Of a DNA stretch of 51,068 nucleotides, positions 48,750 through 51,068 are shown piece by piece. Origin of the DNA: Planctomycetota bacterium. GTDB taxonomy: Bacteria > Planctomycetota > SZUA-567 > JAFGGJ01. The stretch lies in NCBI GenBank assembly GCA_016930595.1, contig JAFGGJ010000001.1:1-51068 (forward strand), read 5' to 3'. A program made the position numbers and the translations under genes. The number at the start of each line of letters is the position of its first letter. The first letter of the stretch is position 1. A model generated the notes under the pieces. That model had not been told where the DNA came from and did no database searches. It was given only the letters and a program-made list of their open reading frames with translations.

Positions 48750-48862
48750 GGCGCACAGCCACTAGATGTTGTGGAACTGCCCGGCCCACATACGATATAA
48801 GGCAAAAACAACCTAAAAAAATCCTGCGGGTAAGACAATAGAATTATTCAGAGAGAGAGCAA

Positions 48863-49324
48863 TTATTCGTCTTCCGCCTCGTCGTCGTCGAGTCCGTCCA
48901 TGATACCGACGATGAAATTTTCCACGCGCCCGCCTGAGCCGTTGCCTTCCAGTTCGCTCTTGCACTTCACACACATGGTGGCATAAGGCAGGACTTTGAG
49001 CCTGGGCTTGGGTATGGGCTTGCCGCAAACAGAGCAGAGGCCGTATTCGCCGTTATCGATACGTTCGAGAGCGGCATCAATCTGGGCGAGTTCTTCTTCT
49101 GCGGTGGCAAGAATACCTCTTGAAACGGATTCGTCGGCGACTTCCTGTGCGATATCGAAGGAGTCACCCATAAGGCCCTTGTCACGCGTGTGAACGCTGG
49201 AGTATTCCTGCTTGGCGCCGGAAAGGAGCTCATCGCGTCTCGCGAAGAGTGCTTTCCTGGCCTCGTTAGATTCCTTGCGGCTGAGAGCCTTGGAAGTAGA
49301 ACGCGCTGATTTCTTTTTGGCCAT
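48863..49324 (-). CDS. DksA/TraR-family zinc-finger protein
   Basis: A 153-residue protein of the DksA/TraR/YocK group, which act through the RNA polymerase secondary channel or are RNA polymerase-associated. After a lysine-rich N-terminus there is a helical coiled-coil region (about 15-90), then a C4 zinc finger with Cys97, Cys100, Cys118 and Cys121 (LCSVCGKPIPKPRLKVLPYATMCVKC). The acidic C-terminus ends DDDEAEDE. ATG at 49324 is chosen because the family begins here and a long in-frame extension upstream crosses the promoter. Whether it truly responds to ppGpp like DksA is open. Confidence 0.88.
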   Translation of the reverse strand: MAKKKSARSTSKALSRKESNEARKALFARRDELLSGAKQEYSSVHTRDKGLMGDSFDIAQEVADESVSRGILATAEEELAQIDAALERIDNGEYGLCSVCGKPIPKPRLKVLPYATMCVKCKSELEGNGSGGRVENFIVGIMDGLDDDEAEDE

Positions 49325-49378
49325 TTTGTGGGTTATCCTTTCCTGCAGGTGGCGAGATGCGGCGTTGCAAAGCCCTAA

Positions 49379-49407
49379 AATATTCTCCACGACAAGGCAT
49401 TTGTCAA
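49379..49407 (-). promoter_or_regulatory. Sigma70-like promoter of the DksA/TraR-family gene
   Basis: On the minus strand a perfect TTGACA (49402-49407) is 17 bases from AATATT (49379-49384), about 55 bases before the ATG. The local sequence is clearly AT-richer than its surroundings. Confidence 0.65.
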
Positions 49408-49479
49408 CTGGAAAATATCGGACAGGGAAAAAGGCATCATTAATAGAACCTGAGATTAAGAACCGGAAGCCCGGGGCAA

Positions 49480-51068
49480 TCAGAAAATGATGGGCGGTTC
49501 GGGTGCCGGAGGCTGCGCGGGAGGGGCGGCGTCCGGCTGAGCAGCAGGGGGACGGCGGTCCAGAAGGCGGTCGATATCCACGCCGGCCGGTATGGGGCCC
49601 TTGATGGCGTTGAACACGAGGTATCCTGGAGCGGAATCGGCTTCGCCCCACCGCATGGAGGTCCCGCCGGAGCGCGCAACGATCACTGTACGCCAGACTG
49701 GGGAGGCAGCGGCAGGATCGATGAAGAAATGCGTTAAAGGAATGGCCATTTCGAAGGTCCACTTGGCAGGGGTTTTCTGCTGGGCGAACGCGGCCGCGGG
49801 GGCCCATGGTATTTCACCACGGCGGAAGCTGAAGGCCGGAGCCGCGCCTTCAGCGAGCAGAATACGAAAACCGTTTTCGGAAAACTCGGCTCCCGTGGAA
49901 AAAATAATCTCGGCCCCGGCGGGACCGCCATCGGCGGCAATGGGGACATAACCGCCGATATAAAGCATGCCCCCGGAGGTAAACATGGAGACACTGCCCG
50001 AATCAAGAGCCTTGTTCGCCGACCCGAGCGGAGCCACGAGACCCCGGGCATAAAGCTGCTCAACAGTGCCGTCAACGGCCGGAGCGACGCCGAGATCGGA
50101 AACAAGTCCGGCAGGGGCATTGATGCGGCCGCCGGTGAAATCAACATGCCTGAGTTCTTCCGCCAGGAACGCCGCGCAGAGAGGCACGGCCAGCCCCGTG
50201 GGAGAGACCAGCCGGAGTTCCAGCGTATTCCGGTCATAGCCTACCAGGAGAGCCGATGGAGACCATTCGGAGAGATCCTTCCCCGCGCCGAGGGCCGCCA
50301 GGGGATCGAAACCGCCGGCGATATTCATCACCTTGCCGCGCAAGCCGCCGATCAGCAGGCCGGTAATCCTGAACGCCACGTCATACATATCCGGCGACAC
50401 ATAGAGGACAAGGCACCTGTCGCAGTCTTCCATGGCCGTCACAGCGGCATAGGAGGGGTTGGCACGAAGGCTGTTTTCAGGGGCGAGAGCGGCAACGGCG
50501 GAAGGTATGGCGGCATCCGGAGAAACCAGCAGTTCGTTTCGGGCTTCGAGAAAGGTTAGAGAAAGGGGGAAGTCCCGGGAACCGCCGCCCAGGACCCACA
50601 TCCTGCCTTCGGGAAGGGAGGCGATTCCCTGCGCGAGGTCCGGTTCAGGGACATGGAAGAAACGCAAGGCGTCGCGAAGACCTTCCAGTGCTCCGCCGGC
50701 GCCTTCGAATCTGAGGCGGCCGGCAAGCCCCATCGGGACGGCCGGCGATCCGGGGAAAACGCCAACGCCCAGGGTGCCCGTGGGAGCAACGCCGGCCCGG
50801 GCCGAAAGCGTCGAGTACGCCGTCATCGTTTTGGCGACAGAAAGCACGGACCTGTCGTCCCGGGCCAGAGTGAAACCTTCGCCCAGTCCCGCCAGGAGCG
50901 CCTGCGGAGAAACCGCGGCTTCGAGCGCCAGCACGCTGCTGCCGGGAAAACCCGAGCCTGCCTGAGTGTCCTTGAGCGAGTGCTTCCGCAAGGCGCCCGC
51001 CACGCCTTTCCATTCACGCATCCCCACGACCAGCCTGTCGACGATACCGAGCCTGCCGCGCTCTTCCG
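49480..51068 (-). CDS. Large unrecognised protein, 5' end beyond the window
   Basis: The frame is open from the stop at 49480 to the right edge without a stop, so the real start is probably outside. At least 528 residues are seen. I do not recognise a family. The sequence is rich in Ala, Gly, Leu and Val with alternating strand/helix character, few cysteines and no clear membrane helix in the visible part. The last about 30 residues are Pro/Ala-rich. Two phrases, LPEGRMWVLGGGSRDFPLSLTFL and DCDRCLVLYVSPDMYDVAFRITGLLIGGLRGKVMNIAGGFDPLA (in part), suggest a repeated globular domain evaluating numerical-like loops, which is only an impression. Possibly an exported protein, if a signal peptide lies upstream. 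Confidence 0.6.
   Translation of the reverse strand, partial: EERGRLGIVDRLVVGMREWKGVAGALRKHSLKDTQAGSGFPGSSVLALEAAVSPQALLAGLGEGFTLARDDRSVLSVAKTMTAYSTLSARAGVAPTGTLGVGVFPGSPAVPMGLAGRLRFEGAGGALEGLRDALRFFHVPEPDLAQGIASLPEGRMWVLGGGSRDFPLSLTFLEARNELLVSPDAAIPSAVAALAPENSLRANPSYAAVTAMEDCDRCLVLYVSPDMYDVAFRITGLLIGGLRGKVMNIAGGFDPLAALGAGKDLSEWSPSALLVGYDRNTLELRLVSPTGLAVPLCAAFLAEELRHVDFTGGRINAPAGLVSDLGVAPAVDGTVEQLYARGLVAPLGSANKALDSGSVSMFTSGGMLYIGGYVPIAADGGPAGAEIIFSTGAEFSENGFRILLAEGAAPAFSFRRGEIPWAPAAAFAQQKTPAKWTFEMAIPLTHFFIDPAAASPVWRTVIVARSGGTSMRWGEADSAPGYLVFNAIKGPIPAGVDIDRLLDRRPPAAQPDAAPPAQPPAPEPPIIF

Noticed and set aside
48709..48862. Possible small gene or small RNA between the DksA/TraR-family gene and mraZ
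   Set aside because: No open frame with a ribosome-binding site and no strong stem-loop followed by T residues. Only a near-palindrome and an AT-rich stretch are seen.
1..51068. tRNA, rRNA, CRISPR arrays, integrases or complete insertion sequences
   Set aside because: I looked for cloverleaf-like arms, regularly spaced direct repeats and recombinase motifs and saw none. A tRNA or covariance-model scan would be decisive.

Overview
The window is a GC-rich bacterial chromosome segment with about 37 densely packed protein genes and no rRNA, tRNA, CRISPR array or intact mobile element that I could recognise. The gene content indicates a Gram-negative-type bacterium: very large secreted TPR / alpha-2-macroglobulin-like proteins, CAP- and PEGA-domain proteins, a PilT ATPase, an archaeal-type phosphoglucosamine mutase motif, and a peptidoglycan cluster whose MurE carries the meso-diaminopimelate signature DNPR. 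The style recalls the PVC group (for example Lentisphaerota-like) or another poorly cultured lineage. The sequence alone does not fix the phylum.

Layout. (1) 1-234: one copy of a roughly 126-bp dispersed repeat. (2) 235-13943, plus strand: a secreted transglutaminase-like protein, a 2665-residue TPR/alpha-2-macroglobulin-like protein, a structured intergenic region, PilT, a secreted protein with a D-x-N-x-N-G motif, and a small membrane protein. (3) 28711 down to 13948, minus strand: one tight run with many overlaps or gaps under 80 bp, headed by a good sigma70-like promoter. In transcription order it holds an MglA-like GTPase with a C-terminal membrane anchor, a Roadblock/LC7 protein, a PATAN-TPR-TM-PEGA-beta-propeller protein, cmk, plsC, rpsA, a GlmM-type mutase, tyrS, leuC, a diadenylate cyclase, leuD, and the two fumarase subunits. 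(4) glyQS (minus) and a PHP phosphoesterase (plus) diverge around 30.2 kb. (5) 31207-31641 is the only long non-coding spacer. It holds the second, inverted repeat copy, two hairpins and two G-quadruplex motifs. (6) An M55 D-aminopeptidase (minus) and a secreted CAP-domain protein (plus) diverge. (7) 48647 down to 33929, minus strand: the division and cell wall (dcw) cluster mraZ-(small ORF)-rsmH-ftsL-ftsI-murE-murF-mraY-ftsW-murG-murC-murB-ddl-ftsQ-membrane protein. murD is absent from its usual place, and ftsA/ftsZ do not follow ftsQ. (8) A DksA/TraR-type zinc-finger protein with a strong promoter, then a large unrecognised protein cut by the right edge.

The most unusual features are: the GTPase/Roadblock/PATAN-PEGA-propeller trio, which looks like a membrane-spanning polarity or signalling module next to housekeeping genes; a c-di-AMP synthase placed between leuC and leuD; the giant alpha-2-macroglobulin-like protein without a visible thioester motif, next to a transglutaminase-like protein; the inverted dispersed repeat and its structured spacer; and the dcw cluster without murD and ftsAZ.
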